Below, in pieces: positions 6,700 to 6,886 of a stretch of DNA of 6,886 bases (within the stretch, counting starts at the first letter, position 1; every line of letters starts with the position of its first letter). The position numbers were made by a program, and so were the translations under genes. Under the pieces are notes generated by a model. It saw only the letters and a program-made list of their open reading frames with translations, ran no database searches and was not told where the DNA came from. Origin of the DNA: Candidatus Aminicenantota bacterium (GTDB lineage Bacteria; Acidobacteriota; Aminicenantia; Aminicenantales; UBA4085); NCBI GenBank assembly GCA_003154255.1, contig PMCY01000100.1:4234-11119 (forward strand). Reading direction: 5' to 3'.

Positions 6700-6719
6700 G
6701 GCGGGCTTGATCCCCCGCC
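6700..6719 (+). promoter_or_regulatory. 5' leader hairpin of the flavodiiron mRNA
   Basis: GGCGGG (6700-6705) pairs perfectly with CCCGCC (6714-6719) around an 8-base CTTGATCC loop. It lies about 5 bases after the expected transcription start and about 45 bases before the ribosome site, so it would sit at the 5' end of the mRNA. It could protect the mRNA or serve as a binding site in DNA. No T run follows, so it is not a terminator. Confidence 0.35.
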
Positions 6720-6779
6720 CGGCCTCGGGATATAAAAAAGAGCCAGGGCAGCGGCCCGGCTTCAAGGAGTCGATAAGCC

Positions 6780-6886
6780 ATGAAACCACGCCTGATCGAT
6801 AAGCAGATTTGGGCCGTCGGCGCCGTCGATTTCGACCGCCGTATGTTCGACGCCCTGATCCCCCTCCCCGACGGGACGAGCTACAA
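6780..6886 (+). CDS. FprA/A-type flavodiiron protein, N-terminal fragment
   Basis: The 35 complete codons read [20 protein letters not shown], then [15 protein letters not shown]. The W-x-VGAVDxDRRxFDxLIPLPxGTSY stretch is the characteristic start of A-type flavoproteins (flavodiiron proteins, COG0426). These have an N-terminal metallo-beta-lactamase-like diiron domain followed by a flavodoxin domain, and are normally about 400 residues, so most of the gene lies beyond the window. In anaerobes these cytoplasmic enzymes reduce O2 to water or NO to N2O, with electrons from rubredoxin or a related donor; which substrate applies here cannot be told. AAGGAG (6764-6769) lies 10 bases before the ATG and supports the start. 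The gene is transcribed divergently from the peptidase operon from its own promoter. Confidence 0.87.
   Translation, partial: MKPRLIDKQIWAVGAVDFDRRMFDALIPLPDGTSY

Noticed and set aside
6580..6789. 70-codon N-terminal extension of the peptidase up to an ATG at 6789
   Set aside because: It would place the signal peptide internally and cross both promoters, while GGAGGA just before 6579 marks the true start.
6698..6802. 34-codon leader-like frame starting near the flavodiiron transcription start
   Set aside because: It has no ribosome site, includes the flavodiiron ribosome site, and runs out of frame into that gene. A leaderless start is possible but nothing supports it.

Overview
This 6.9 kb window is G+C-rich and densely coding. 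It reads as ordinary chromosome of a Gram-negative, probably anaerobic or microaerobic bacterium. The Gram-negative reading rests on a secreted beta-barrel protein ending in Phe. The redox reading rests on the start of a flavodiiron (FprA-type) gene at the right edge. G+C level, protein style and gene mix remind me of Candidatus Aminicenantes or an acidobacterial relative, but that is an impression and not a demonstrated placement. I see no rRNA, tRNA, CRISPR array, insertion sequence or phage gene.

Left part, plus strand (1-4097): the C-terminal end of an integral membrane protein overlaps by ATGA a 671-residue (alpha/alpha)6-barrel glycoside-hydrolase-like protein with no signal peptide. 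A possible weak terminator hairpin spans its stop codon. After a 54-base gap come a 14-helix DHA2-type MFS transporter and, 2 bases after its stop, a DUF985/Cupin_5 protein. The first pair looks like cytoplasmic carbohydrate processing linked to a membrane protein. The second pair looks like an exporter with a small cupin of unknown substrate.

Middle to right, minus strand (4121-6579): a two-gene operon read leftwards. The upstream gene is a secreted, compact M1-family zinc metallopeptidase with an intact HEINH-x18-E zinc site. Its stop overlaps, again by ATGA, the start of a predicted outer-membrane beta-barrel protein of unknown function. This operon converges on the cupin gene with only 23 bases between stops, and the junction holds two inverted repeats.

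Right edge (6580-6886): a 200-base divergent intergenic region with an AT-rich patch separates the peptidase gene from the start of a flavodiiron protein gene. It carries a good sigma70-like promoter towards the flavodiiron gene, a palindrome over that promoter's -10 box, a GC hairpin just after the expected transcription start, and a fair promoter towards the peptidase.

I found no convincing undescribed system. The points most worth checking are the translationally coupled M1 peptidase/beta-barrel pair, the unassigned glycosidase, the MFS protein lacking the usual acidic residue in helix 1, and the control region of the flavodiiron gene.
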